From an uncultured Lachnospiraceae bacterium (lineage in GTDB: Bacteria > Bacillota > Clostridia > Lachnospirales > Lachnospiraceae): a stretch of DNA of 64,000 nt. Every line of letters begins with the position of its first letter. Positions within the stretch are counted from its first letter, which is position 1. Made by a program: the position numbers and the translations under genes. The DNA lies in the NCBI GenBank assembly GCA_910586255.1, contig CAJUHR010000014.1:34554-98553 (forward strand). The letters run 5' to 3'. Positions 51,365 through 60,672 of the stretch are shown here, one piece after another. The notes under the pieces were generated by a model. That model was given only the letters and a program-made list of their open reading frames with translations. It had not been told where the DNA came from and did no database searches.

Positions 51365-51928
51365 TCAGTGAGGGGCCAAAGCCTTCAGGCCGCGAAACAC
51401 TCCTGATGTCTCCAGAGTCTTTCCGATTGTATAAAACAGCATAGAATTGATCGGCCACATAATAATATTTTTCAGTGCCCGCAGCGGGAACAGGGCAAAA
51501 AATCCCTTCCCCAGTATGATGGTGAGAAAATAGGTTCCCAGAAGCATATTGCAAAATACGGCCACAATCAGCTCTGCCGCCAGAATACGCCACAGGGAAA
51601 TCGGCTTTTTGTAATAGCAGATTCCATAAATCACTCCTGCAAGCATGGGCACCAGAGTAAAGCCGGGAAAATATCCGCCAGTTGGCTTTATCAGATATTT
51701 CAGAATATCCATGGCTCCCCCGAATACCCCGCCCACCACCGGGCCGAACAGATAATATACAAACTGATTGGCTATGGTGGAAAAACCGATTTTTACATAG
51801 TCACCGACCGCAATCGTAAAATATCCCAAAACCAGCGATGCGGCACCAAACATGCCTATTGCTGTCAGGGCTTTCACATTTTTGAATTCGTTGTACGAAT
51901 CGGTGAACAAAGTTGCTAATTTTTTCAT
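51365..51928 (-). CDS. folT: ECF transporter S component for folate
   Basis: Membrane protein of 187 residues with about six helices. GDYVKIGFSTIANQFVYYLF, GPVVGGVFGGAMDILKYLIK and PTGGYFPGFTLVPMLAGVIYG fit FolT. It captures folates and works with an ECF energising module (EcfA, EcfA', EcfT), which is not in this window. The THF riboswitch directly upstream supports the assignment. Confidence 0.9.
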   Translation of the reverse strand: MKKLATLFTDSYNEFKNVKALTAIGMFGAASLVLGYFTIAVGDYVKIGFSTIANQFVYYLFGPVVGGVFGGAMDILKYLIKPTGGYFPGFTLVPMLAGVIYGICYYKKPISLWRILAAELIVAVFCNMLLGTYFLTIILGKGFFALFPLRALKNIIMWPINSMLFYTIGKTLETSGVFRGLKALAPH

Positions 51929-51933
51929 AAAAA

Positions 51934-51996
51934 ATTACCTCCTTTGCAGACCTCTCGCGGCACAAAGGAAGCAATCCTGTGATTACCTTCTTTGCA
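51934..51996 (-). promoter_or_regulatory. Riboswitch expression platform with duplicated Shine-Dalgarno segment
   Basis: On the minus strand TGCAAAGAAGGTAAT (51996-51982) is repeated as TGCAAAGGAGGTAAT (51948-51934), which is the folT Shine-Dalgarno. Between them GCTTCCTTTG (51972-51963) can pair with either copy. Pairing with the first would free the ribosome site; pairing with the second would hide it. The first copy directly follows the aptamer P1 strand, so ligand binding could decide between them. Confidence 0.65.
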
Positions 51997-52095
51997 GCGG
52001 GATGCGGACCGTGTACCGCAAGGAACTTTTTTCCTTTTCGTCCGGCTGGCAACTCCCCGTCCACCCGGCACTTAACGCACACAGACCTACTCTGC
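51994..52095 (-). promoter_or_regulatory. Tetrahydrofolate (THF) riboswitch aptamer
   Basis: The minus strand shows the conserved THF aptamer blocks: GCAGAGTAGG at the 5' end, GTGCGTTAAGTGCCGG, AGTTGCCAGCCGGACGAA, then TTGCGGT and GTCCGCATCCCGCTGC at the 3' end, whose terminal segment closes P1 with the first block. It precedes folT by about 65 nt. THF binding lowers folT expression in known examples. Confidence 0.9.
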
Positions 52096-52183
52096 TTTTC
52101 TATTTTATTGTTTGATGCTGCTTAAAATCAGATCAGCACCGGAAGTCAGTATAACACAGATTGCTAAAAATGGGAAGCACAAA

Positions 52184-53152
52184 TTACTGCAAAGGCAAGT
52201 AACTGTCAAACAGCTGATCTGTAACCGCCTTATAATCTCTTATCCGGGCCGATTTTTTTATCTTTTTCAGGATGCGTTCCTGGCCTTTAAATTGACTTCC
52301 CAGATAGGTCCAAAGCTCCTTCATTTTAAAAAGCACGTTTCTGTCGCCGGAAAGCGCTTCCTGATATCCGGATAAAAGGGCTTGATGAAAATCTTTCAGA
52401 CGCTGCAATTCCGTGGCCGACAGAGCTTGTCCACTCTCTTCCTTCTTTGCAATTTTCTCCGCCAGAGCCGGATCCCGAAGCAGCCCCCTGCCTGCCATTA
52501 TAAAATTTGTCCCGGGAAATGCCTTGTGAAAAGCTTTAAAATCTTCTGTTGAAAAAATATCCCCATTGTAGCACAGAGGATTGCAGCTGTTTTCTGTTGC
52601 CATTTGAAATGTCTCCATATCCGGATGATTGCCATAAAAATCCGTCTGAAGTCTGGGATGAATGATCAATCTTTCTAAGGGATACCGATTAAATATCCCA
52701 AGCAGCTCTTCAAATTCTTCCCGGCGGCTTTTGCCGATTCTTGTCTTTATGGAAAATCTCATTCCCATCTGCAAAAGCGAATCTGTTACCTGCTCCAAAA
52801 AACGGTCCAGCTCCCTGGGCTGTGCAAGAAATCCTGCACCTCTGTTTTTTGTTACTACCGTTTTGGAGGGACATCCCAGATTCAGATTAACCTCCTCATA
52901 TCCCAGTTCCTGTGCTTTTTTTGCTGCCCAAACAAAATCCTCTGCCCGATTGGTGAGGATCTGGGGCACCACATGAATACCCTGATTATGGTCCGGCAAA
53001 ATGTCATTCATCTCCCGGGAAGTCAGTTTCCGTGATTGATTTGGGGCAATAAAAGGGGTATAGTAGCAGGCAATGCCTCCGTAAAACTGATGATGGGCAT
53101 TGCGGTACACATACCCTGTGATCCCCTCCATAGGGGCAAAATAACATTCCAT
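52184..53152 (-). CDS. tRNA-dihydrouridine synthase
   Basis: FMN enzyme of 322 residues reducing uridine in tRNA. FAPMEGITGYVYRN start, the catalytic LNLGCPSKTVVTKNRGAGFL, MRFSIKTRIG, LIIHPRLQTDFY and FIMAGRGLLRDP are present. The start is ATG 53152; a TTG at 53176 extends into glcT. It follows glcT by 4 bp, so it may be read from the PTS transcript. Confidence 0.92.
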   Translation of the reverse strand: MECYFAPMEGITGYVYRNAHHQFYGGIACYYTPFIAPNQSRKLTSREMNDILPDHNQGIHVVPQILTNRAEDFVWAAKKAQELGYEEVNLNLGCPSKTVVTKNRGAGFLAQPRELDRFLEQVTDSLLQMGMRFSIKTRIGKSRREEFEELLGIFNRYPLERLIIHPRLQTDFYGNHPDMETFQMATENSCNPLCYNGDIFSTEDFKAFHKAFPGTNFIMAGRGLLRDPALAEKIAKKEESGQALSATELQRLKDFHQALLSGYQEALSGDRNVLFKMKELWTYLGSQFKGQERILKKIKKSARIRDYKAVTDQLFDSYLPLQ

Positions 53153-53156
53153 ACGC

Positions 53157-53981
53157 TTACACCCGCAGTCTCTCAATATGTATTCCCAGATGGCCTACTG
53201 CCTCGCGGGGAACCTGTCTGTGAAGCTCCTCCCCCAAGCGTGCACAAATACGCTCTGCCAGAACATAGGACTCAGGAAATTGTGTCCTTGCATACTCATC
53301 CATATCCAGGCTTATGGCTTCACCGTCCCGAATCCGGACCACCAGATAACGCAGATGGGCCATAAACCGCTCAAACATAAAGGAGTGGGGATCCAGCTTG
53401 ATTCCCAGGGCTTCTTCCACCATCGATACCACCATCCGCAGCATAGTGATCATCTGAAGGGATTCTTCCAGCTTCTCATCCATCCTCCCGGCCCGAATAT
53501 GAAGGGCGATATATCCCACCTCATCCTCACACAAAACACAGCCGGAGGACTCCTGTATCATGTCCCTCCCCTTTAATGCAATCTTATATTCCTCCGGATA
53601 AAGAATTCGGATATCACCATGGAAAGGATTCTTTAAAATAATTCCGTTTTGCATCCGCTCCACGGCCACCGCAATATGATCTGCCAGAGGAATCAGTATA
53701 TTTGGATTTAATTCTCCCAGCTCCGTCTTTGCCAGCTCCACAATTCTTCCTGCCAGCTCCAAAAATTCCATATCCATGCCGCTTAGAACCTGCCGGCCGC
53801 TTCTCTTTTTTTCCTCCCGGTCTACAATCGCATAGCGCTTAGTGTTCTCATCCCGCTCAAAGCGCTCATTTACCCGCTTTCCAAAACCAATGCCATTCCC
53901 CAGCAGGATCGCCTCCTCCTCCCGCTTCATATCATAAACCAGTACACCATTATTGTTCAAAACCTTGATTACACGGTACAT
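53157..53981 (-). CDS. glcT: BglG-family transcriptional antiterminator, GlcT-like
   Basis: A 274-residue protein: RNA-binding CAT domain at 1-58 (YRVIKVLNNNGVLVYD, LGNGIGFGKRVNERF), PRD1 and PRD2 with conserved His in PLADHIAVAVERM, YIALHIRAG, FMAHLRYLVVRI and VGHLGIHIERL. PTS phosphorylation of these His residues sets activity. It is closer to GlcT than LicT in the GIGFGK segment. It follows the PTS gene by 207 bp, and the RAT site in the PTS leader is its likely target. Confidence 0.9.
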   Translation of the reverse strand: MYRVIKVLNNNGVLVYDMKREEEAILLGNGIGFGKRVNERFERDENTKRYAIVDREEKKRSGRQVLSGMDMEFLELAGRIVELAKTELGELNPNILIPLADHIAVAVERMQNGIILKNPFHGDIRILYPEEYKIALKGRDMIQESSGCVLCEDEVGYIALHIRAGRMDEKLEESLQMITMLRMVVSMVEEALGIKLDPHSFMFERFMAHLRYLVVRIRDGEAISLDMDEYARTQFPESYVLAERICARLGEELHRQVPREAVGHLGIHIERLRV

Positions 53982-54019
53982 ACTGCATATCCCCCGCCAC
54001 TGATTACTCTTTTGAAACA

Positions 54020-54036
54020 GTATGGCTCAGCCATAC
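54020..54036. other. Palindrome between PTS and glcT genes
   Basis: GTATGGCT and AGCCATAC flank a single base in a 17-nt palindrome. A second TATGGCTCAG in inverted context lies about 40 nt away (54069-54078). It may form a stem-loop in the PTS-glcT gap and tune read-through into glcT. Confidence 0.45.
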
Positions 54037-54188
54037 AACCTCTTTCTAAAAAACGCCGCATAACTGAGCCATAATTTATATTAACATATCTCCCCGGATT
54101 TGTCCTGTAAAACTTTCGTTTTTATTGGCAGATAAATCCTACACGGTTACTGTCCACAGGTACCCTGTAAACGTAACGCCATAACTGT

Positions 54189-56420
54189 TCACGCCATCAG
54201 ATCCGCTGCATAATCCAAAGCCTTCAGCTCCTTCTCCTCCGGCACCACAATGGACGCGCCTTCTGGCAGAGCTGTGTAGATCACCATACAGGCCTCTGAC
54301 ACTGCATTATTTTTCACATATTCCAGGTCAAATTTCAGCAGACATTCTCCCCTTTTTACATGATCTCCGTCCTTGACCTGAGGCTCAAAGCCTTTTCCCT
54401 CCAGCTTTACCGTGTCCACACCAATGTGAAGCATAAATTCTGTGCCGTCTTTTGTCTTTAACCCCATGGCATGACCTGTGGGAAATACAAACGCCACATC
54501 CAGATCGCAGGGAGCAAGCACCTCTCCCGAAACAGGCATAACCATAAATCCATCGCCGATCATTTTCTGGGCAAAGGTTACATCTGGGGCATGTTCAATT
54601 GATTCCACCCGGCCGGTAAAGGGGCTGTAAAGAGGCACGGCTTTTCCCGTGGAAGCCTTTTTCTCCATGGCATTTCCTGTCCCGCTGCTTTCAGCTTTTC
54701 CTTCTGCCTCATTTTTCTCTGCGGCAAACTCCTCCTCATGATACTCCACATCGGGAGCTGACGGGAGATAGGCTACCAGATCTGCCTTGATATTGGGAAC
54801 CGTAGGCCCATAGATTACCTGGACCCCCTGACCCTTTTTGATCACGCCGGCCGCGCCGGTTTTCTTAAGAATCCCCTCATTTACCAGCTCTGGCTTGTTG
54901 ACCGTACAGCGCAGACGGGTGATACAGCAATCCACATCCACCACATTCTTCCTTCCGCCCAGACCATTAAGAATCATCTGGGAACGCTCATCTACCGCTG
55001 ACTGTCCGTCACCGGAAGCCTTTCTCGCATCCACATCGCTTCTTCGGTACAGCTTTACCTCCTCACTGTCATCCCGCCCTGGTGTTTTTAAATCAAATTT
55101 CAGAATCAAATACTTAAACAGGAAGAAGTACACGGCAAAGTAAGCCACCCCCACAACCGGAATCCAGTACCAGCTCGTCTTTGCCGCGCCCGGCAAAATA
55201 CCGAAAAGCAAAAGGTCAATAATACCGCCTGAAAAGGTCATACCCACGCCCACATTCAGAATGTGCATCAGCATATAGGCCGCACCGGCTAAAACACTGT
55301 GAACCGCATACAAAAACGGCGCCACAAAAATAAAGGTGAATTCCAGCGGCTCAGTGATTCCTGTCAGCATAGCGGTGAGAGCTGCCGAAATAAGAAGGCC
55401 CCCGGCCGCCTGTTTCTTCTCCGGCTTTGCCACCTGATACATGGCAAGAGCCGCTCCCGGTAATCCGAAGATCATAAAGGGGAATTTCCCTGTCATAAAC
55501 CGGGTTCCCGGATTGACGCTGAAATGGGCGATCTCTCCCACATGAGCCAGCTGGGCAAAGAAAATATTCTGAGCGCCATACACTATCTGCCCGCTTACCT
55601 CCAGCTGTCCGCCCACAGCTGTCTGCCAGAATGGCATATAGAACACATGATGAAGGCCAAAGGGTATCAAAGCCCGCTCTATGATTCCATAAATCCAGGT
55701 TCCCACATAACCGGAGCTGTTTACCAAAGCTCCCAGGCCATAGATTCCTGTCTGGATAACCGGCCACACAAAGTACATTAAAATACCCACAAAAATATAC
55801 GCCACACTGCAGACAATGGGCACAAACCGGGTTCCGCCAAAGAATGAGAGCACCTGAGGAAGCTGAATCTTATAATACTTGTTGTGAAGCGCCGCAACTC
55901 CCAGCCCCACGATCACACCGCCAAATACCCCCATCTGCAGAGAGGAAATTCCCAAAACCTTTGTCACCGATCCATCTAGCATCCCAACTGTCTGCTCCAC
56001 AGAGCCAACCATACCTGCCAAAGCATTGCCGGCGGCATCCATAACCTCCGGAGCGGTCACCAGCTTGCCGGACAACACCAGAAGCGCGTGGATCGCCGTA
56101 TGCATGATAAAAAAGGCGATCACGCTGGCCAGAGCTGCCACCTCTTTCTCCTGCTTTGCCATACCTACGGCAACCCCTATGGCAAACAGAAGAGGAAGAT
56201 TGTCAAACACCACACTGCCACAGCTGTTTAGAATGTTTAAAAAACCGTTCAACAATGTGCCAGGTCCCAGGATTGCTTCCAGATGATACGCTTGGATCAT
56301 GGTTGCATTGGTAAAGGAACCACCGATTCCCAGCAGAAGTCCGGCTACCGGAAGAATCGCAATCGGAAGCATGAAGGATCGTCCGACTCGCTGCAATACA
56401 CCAAAAATCTTGTCTTTCAT
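54189..56420 (-). CDS. ptsG: PTS transporter subunit IICBA, glucose/GlcNAc family
   Basis: A 743-residue membrane protein with IIC (about 1-400, MLPIAILPVAGLLLGIG, IPFGLHHVFYMPFWQT, GITEPLEFTFIFVAP), IIB (phospho-Cys in VDCCITRLRCTVN) and IIA (phospho-His in FMLHIGVDTVKLEGKGF, preceded by MPVSGEVLAPCD). Complete IICBA fusion. The start at 56420 follows AGGCAGG; a longer start at 56513 would lie inside the RAT/terminator leader. Glucose is most likely given the GlcT partner; other hexoses are possible. Confidence 0.9.
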   Translation of the reverse strand: MKDKIFGVLQRVGRSFMLPIAILPVAGLLLGIGGSFTNATMIQAYHLEAILGPGTLLNGFLNILNSCGSVVFDNLPLLFAIGVAVGMAKQEKEVAALASVIAFFIMHTAIHALLVLSGKLVTAPEVMDAAGNALAGMVGSVEQTVGMLDGSVTKVLGISSLQMGVFGGVIVGLGVAALHNKYYKIQLPQVLSFFGGTRFVPIVCSVAYIFVGILMYFVWPVIQTGIYGLGALVNSSGYVGTWIYGIIERALIPFGLHHVFYMPFWQTAVGGQLEVSGQIVYGAQNIFFAQLAHVGEIAHFSVNPGTRFMTGKFPFMIFGLPGAALAMYQVAKPEKKQAAGGLLISAALTAMLTGITEPLEFTFIFVAPFLYAVHSVLAGAAYMLMHILNVGVGMTFSGGIIDLLLFGILPGAAKTSWYWIPVVGVAYFAVYFFLFKYLILKFDLKTPGRDDSEEVKLYRRSDVDARKASGDGQSAVDERSQMILNGLGGRKNVVDVDCCITRLRCTVNKPELVNEGILKKTGAAGVIKKGQGVQVIYGPTVPNIKADLVAYLPSAPDVEYHEEEFAAEKNEAEGKAESSGTGNAMEKKASTGKAVPLYSPFTGRVESIEHAPDVTFAQKMIGDGFMVMPVSGEVLAPCDLDVAFVFPTGHAMGLKTKDGTEFMLHIGVDTVKLEGKGFEPQVKDGDHVKRGECLLKFDLEYVKNNAVSEACMVIYTALPEGASIVVPEEKELKALDYAADLMA

Positions 56421-56474
56421 TACTTTTACCTGCCTTTGCTTAGATTTGTTGAACATAAGCCACCTATAAACGAC

Positions 56475-56559
56475 AAAAAGGCATAAACCCCCTTTCCATA
56501 GCAGCTTTGCCATGTTATAGGTAGTTTATGCCTGATAGAGCTTCTTTATCAGTAACACA
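56475..56559 (-). promoter_or_regulatory. RAT antiterminator site and leader terminator of the PTS gene
   Basis: The minus strand has GTGTTACTGATAAAG...CTATCAGGCATAAAC, matching a ribonucleic antiterminator. Its 3' half AGGCATAAAC also pairs with GTTTATGCCT downstream to give a stem followed by TTTTTG. The two structures are exclusive, so binding of the GlcT-like protein should allow read-through into the PTS gene. Confidence 0.85.
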
Positions 56560-56568
56560 CTGACATAA

Positions 56569-56597
56569 AGTATAAAGGGAGATGGAAATTTTGTCAA
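56569..56597 (-). promoter_or_regulatory. PTS operon promoter
   Basis: On the minus strand TTGACA (56592-56597), a 17-nt spacer and TATACT (56569-56574), about 10 nt before the RAT element. Confidence 0.85.
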
Positions 56598-56643
56598 TAT
56601 ATTTTGTCGCTTTTCCTTCCCTTTTCCTGCTCATAAGACTGGC

Positions 56644-58476
56644 TTAATAACTGTCAAGCACCTCCATAGCCGCTTCCTCCTCAAATTGCCGGGAATACAA
56701 TTCAAAATAATACCCTCCCATGCCCAACAGCTCCTGATGGCTCCCTCTTTCAATGATTTTCCCGTCCTTTACCACCAAAATCAAATCTGACTGACGGATG
56801 GTTGACAATCTGTGAGCAATCACAAAGGATGTATGCCCTTTGAGCAGATGGCGGATAGCTTTCTGGATTAGCTGCTCTGTCTGGGTGTCAATCGATGAGG
56901 TGGCTTCATCCAGCACAAAAATTGCCGGATTTGCAAGAATCGCCCGGGCAAAGGAGATCAGCTGCTTTTCCCCCACAGAAAGTCTGCCGCCGCTCTCTCC
57001 CACATTGCTCTCATAGCCCAAAGGCAGCTTAAGGGCCACCGTATCCGCGGACACCCGCCGTGCTGCCTCCTCCACCTCTTTATCAGTGGCGTCCAGACGG
57101 CCATAGCGAATATTCTCTCTCACCGTCCCGGAAAACAAATGAGGACTTTGCAGCACGTATCCGATCTGGCTGTGCAGCCACAGTTGAGAGCGTTCCCGAT
57201 AATCCACTCCGTCAATCAGAATCCGCCCCTTTGTGGGCTCAAAAAAACGTCCCAAAAGATTTACCAGGGTAGATTTTCCCGCGCCTGTCTCTCCCACAAT
57301 TGCCACACTCATCCCTGCCGTCACATGAAGATTAAAATGCTCCAGCACATATTCTTTGCCATCCGGATATTGAAAAGATACATCCTCAAACACAATATCA
57401 CCCTGAATCCGTTCCCAGTTCTCCTTTTTAGCCGTAAACGCATCTCCGTACTTTGCAATCACCGCTTCCCGGTCCACCACATCAGGCTTTTGTTCCAGCA
57501 AATCCATGACCCGCTCAATATTGGCCTGGCAGGATATAAGCTCTGACAGCAATCTGGCCAGCTGTTGAATCGGCTCAAAAATAATCACTGCATAAGAAAT
57601 GAACACAGACAAGGTCCCCAGCTCCATGACCTGCTCCCTCACCATTCCCCCGCCCATCGTAAGCACTATCGCTGATGCCACAGACCCGAAAAGAAGAATC
57701 AGAGGAATGTAGATAGCATTTAACCGGGCCGAACGGCTGGCCAAACGATGCATATCTGCTGTCCGCAAAAAGAATTCCCGGTCATTATCCTCCTCAATCC
57801 CCATGCTTTTTGAGGTCCTTACCCCTGTAATTCCCTCATTGTAGGCACTGGTAATCTGAGAATTTGTTTTTCGCGCCTTCCGGTTCCAGTGAAGGATCCG
57901 GTTCTGAAAACAGACAGTCAGCAGAGCAATACCGGGTACAATCAATAAGATGATAAAGGCCAGTTTGCCATCCAGCAGAAACATGATCACAAACACGGTG
58001 GCCACATAGATCCATGCCCAGAACATATCCACCAGCCCCCATGCGATCATGGTTGCAATTCGCAGGGTATCACTCATCACCCGTGCATGGATATATCCCA
58101 CGGGTGTTGTGTTATAGTAGGAAAATGACAGGGTCTGCAAATGCTGAAACTGAGCCCATTTCAAATCCCGTCCCACATTCATCTCAATAGTGGTGGCCGC
58201 ATGAACCGAAAAATACACGCTGATCGTCTGAGCCACAATCATCAGAATATAGGTAATTGCAAAGGGCTGCAGACCGTCAAGGGTATCCCGAGTAATAAAA
58301 TGATCAATGGCATAGCTTTGAAACAGGGGCGTCAGCACATCCACTCCTGCCAGAAAAATATTCAGCCCCAGAGTAATAATAAAATACCGGCGGTAAGGCT
58401 TGAAAAAGGGAATCATTTTCGCCCAGATACGAAAACTGAATGGCTTATTATATTCCTGTTCCTCATATGCTGCCAC
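56644..58476 (-). CDS. ABC exporter half-transporter, subunit with intact catalytic Glu
   Basis: A 610-residue protein with six N-terminal membrane helices and an ATPase domain: Walker A VGETGAGKSTLVNLLG, signature GGRLSVGEKQL (non-canonical LSVGE), Walker B IFVLDEATSSID with catalytic Glu, and H-loop IAHRLSTIR. It overlaps the preceding exporter gene by 14 bp. It would pair with the 58463 protein as a heterodimeric multidrug-type exporter. Confidence 0.93.
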   Translation of the reverse strand: MAAYEEQEYNKPFSFRIWAKMIPFFKPYRRYFIITLGLNIFLAGVDVLTPLFQSYAIDHFITRDTLDGLQPFAITYILMIVAQTISVYFSVHAATTIEMNVGRDLKWAQFQHLQTLSFSYYNTTPVGYIHARVMSDTLRIATMIAWGLVDMFWAWIYVATVFVIMFLLDGKLAFIILLIVPGIALLTVCFQNRILHWNRKARKTNSQITSAYNEGITGVRTSKSMGIEEDNDREFFLRTADMHRLASRSARLNAIYIPLILLFGSVASAIVLTMGGGMVREQVMELGTLSVFISYAVIIFEPIQQLARLLSELISCQANIERVMDLLEQKPDVVDREAVIAKYGDAFTAKKENWERIQGDIVFEDVSFQYPDGKEYVLEHFNLHVTAGMSVAIVGETGAGKSTLVNLLGRFFEPTKGRILIDGVDYRERSQLWLHSQIGYVLQSPHLFSGTVRENIRYGRLDATDKEVEEAARRVSADTVALKLPLGYESNVGESGGRLSVGEKQLISFARAILANPAIFVLDEATSSIDTQTEQLIQKAIRHLLKGHTSFVIAHRLSTIRQSDLILVVKDGKIIERGSHQELLGMGGYYFELYSRQFEEEAAMEVLDSY

Positions 58477-60349
58477 ATTGCACCTCCTTATCCCCGGTTC
58501 GTTTTTCTACATCTGTCCGGCTATCTTCCTCTTCGCTCTCCCCGCCGTATTCGATCTGCTTTCTGTCATCCCGTCTCATCTGAATTTCATAAATCTGCCG
58601 GTAAATTCCATGATTTTGAATCAATTGGCTGTGGGATCCCAGCTCCTCCACCCGTCCTCCGTTCAGTACCAAAATCTGATCCGCCCCCATAAGTGTGGTA
58701 ATCCTGTGGGAAATCAGAATGATGGTAGCTTCTTTCACCTTCTCCTTCAATTCCCTCCGGATTTGGAAGTCCGTTTCAGCATCCACCGCTGATAAAGAAT
58801 CATCGAAGATCATAATGGGAGCCTTCTGCAAAAGCATCCGGGCAATAGCCACCCTCTGTCTCTGACCGCCGGACAGTGTCACCCCCCGCTCCCCCACCAG
58901 CGTGTCATATCCATCCGCAAAGTTTTGTATAGCATCATGAATACAGGCAATTTGCGCTGCCTGAACGATCTCCTCCATGGAAGCATTTGAAGCAGCAACG
59001 GCAATATTCTCCTTTATAGTTCTTGAATAGAGAAATGGTTCCTGCAGCACCATGCCAATCTTCCCGCGCAGCCATTCTAAGGGAATCGCGCCAATGTCCA
59101 CCCCTCCGATAGTGATTTGTCCTCCATCTTTACTAAGCTCATAGAGCCGGGTCAACAGCTGCACAATCGTAGATTTCCCGCTTCCCGTACCTCCCAAAAT
59201 TCCAAAGATCTGTCCCTGTGGAATGGAGAAGGAAATATCATCCAGCACCTTCTTTTCCTGCTCATAGGAAAAGGTTACATGGGAAAAGGAAATGTCCAAG
59301 CACTTCGGAAGGTTTGTTTTTTGTACCCCGGCCTCTTTCTGTTGCTTTTGTATTTTGTTTTCACCGTAGGCTTCTTCCTTCCCATGGATAATGTAGTCTA
59401 CCCGCTCAAAGGACACCCCCGCTTTACTCATATCCGAGAGGATTCTCCCCAGGCCGCGAACCGGCCACACAAGCACCGTATTGTAAGAAGCAAAGGCAAC
59501 AAACTCGCCCACAGACATATTGCCATGAACTGCCTCTGCTGCCCCCAGCACCACCACTGCCACCACCTGAAGCCCAGTGATCAAATCTCCCACTCCCCAG
59601 TAAAGGCCGGACAAGGTTCCCAGATGAATCCACATCTTGGCAAAGGTCTCATTTTTTTCCCGGAAACGGTCCATCTCAAACTGCTCCCGCCCAAAGGCCC
59701 GGACCACCCGTACTCCGGTTGCATTTTCCTGAACCACTGTGGAAAGCTCCCCCTCCGCCTCGTCAGCCTTGGAAAAGTCCTTTGCAATCAACTGGTAAAA
59801 AACAGCCGAATAGCCCGCCACTACAGGCACAAACAGAAGTACGATCACTGCCAGCTTTATATTCATAGACACCATCATGACAAAGGAAATACTCACCAAA
59901 AAAACGGTACGGAAAACCTCCAGAAGCTGTGTAACCACAAAATTCCGGATCACTTCCACATCTGAAGTGCACCGCTGAATAATATCCCCTGTCTGATTCC
60001 TGTCATGCCAGCTCATTGGCAGTCTCTGCACATGGGCAAAGAGAGAATCCCGCATATTCTTTGCAAAATTCTCCCCTGCATGGGCCGTACAGGTACGGCT
60101 TACAAACATGGACAAACCGGACAGGGCAGAGACGCCTACAATCCCCAGGGACAAAATCCAGAGATGTCCCCGCAAATATTCATATCCGCCCCCGCCCAGA
60201 ACCTGATCAATGGTAAAACGGAAAATCTGAGGGGTCAGGGCATTGAAAGCCGTAGTCGCCAGAGAGGCAAATATTGCACATAAAAAATATCTTTTGGAGC
60301 CATGAAAATACCGCAAAATCAGTTTTATTTTTCTATGCTTCGTGTTCAA
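58463..60349 (-). CDS. ABC exporter half-transporter, subunit with degenerate catalytic site
   Basis: A 628-residue protein with six membrane helices and an ATPase domain: Walker A LGGTGSGKSTIVQLLT, canonical signature LSGGQRQRVAIAR, but Walker B MIFDDSLSAVD with Asp in place of the catalytic Glu. With the LSVGE signature of its partner this predicts one degenerate and one active ATP site, as in BmrCD or TM287/288. TTG start at 60349 with GAGG upstream. Confidence 0.9.
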   Translation of the reverse strand: MNTKHRKIKLILRYFHGSKRYFLCAIFASLATTAFNALTPQIFRFTIDQVLGGGGYEYLRGHLWILSLGIVGVSALSGLSMFVSRTCTAHAGENFAKNMRDSLFAHVQRLPMSWHDRNQTGDIIQRCTSDVEVIRNFVVTQLLEVFRTVFLVSISFVMMVSMNIKLAVIVLLFVPVVAGYSAVFYQLIAKDFSKADEAEGELSTVVQENATGVRVVRAFGREQFEMDRFREKNETFAKMWIHLGTLSGLYWGVGDLITGLQVVAVVVLGAAEAVHGNMSVGEFVAFASYNTVLVWPVRGLGRILSDMSKAGVSFERVDYIIHGKEEAYGENKIQKQQKEAGVQKTNLPKCLDISFSHVTFSYEQEKKVLDDISFSIPQGQIFGILGGTGSGKSTIVQLLTRLYELSKDGGQITIGGVDIGAIPLEWLRGKIGMVLQEPFLYSRTIKENIAVAASNASMEEIVQAAQIACIHDAIQNFADGYDTLVGERGVTLSGGQRQRVAIARMLLQKAPIMIFDDSLSAVDAETDFQIRRELKEKVKEATIILISHRITTLMGADQILVLNGGRVEELGSHSQLIQNHGIYRQIYEIQMRRDDRKQIEYGGESEEEDSRTDVEKRTGDKEVQCGSI

Positions 60350-60392
60350 GGTATGCTGTCCTCATCTTTTTTGCTCATTAATAGGTATGATA

Positions 60393-60437
60393 CCAGGTAT
60401 CAGAGGGGTCAAAAGGTCTTTTGACCCCAACATCATA
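60393..60437 (-). repeat. Dispersed repeat family 1, copy E
   Basis: On the minus strand it reads ATGATGTTGGGGTCAAAAGA followed by CCTTTTGACCCC, a near-perfect palindrome, then CTGATACC. The first 40 bp match 35106-35147. It is the main feature of the 323-bp gap 60350-60672, with the promoter at 60539-60568. Confidence 0.8.
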
Positions 60438-60538
60438 TGTATATATTTTTTTCATAAAACAGTTTACCATAAAGAGGATTTCTTGCCAATAGGACAAATA
60501 AAATACCCAATCGTCCAAACAAAAACCTCCCTCGCCTC

Positions 60539-60568
60539 TTGCATTTCCATCCCTTAGTCAGCTATACT
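60539..60568 (+). promoter_or_regulatory. Promoter of the nucleotidyltransferase-nahK operon
   Basis: TTGCAT (60539-60544), an 18-nt spacer and TATACT (60563-60568), about 100 bp before the nucleotidyltransferase start. Confidence 0.5.
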
Positions 60569-60672
60569 TATAATAAGCTGCAGAAGGAACCGTCTTTACC
60601 GCACTTTCTACAAAAGCCGCCCTGCAGCAATCGAATCAAACCATACAAAACATCCAAAAAGGAGGCATTCTT

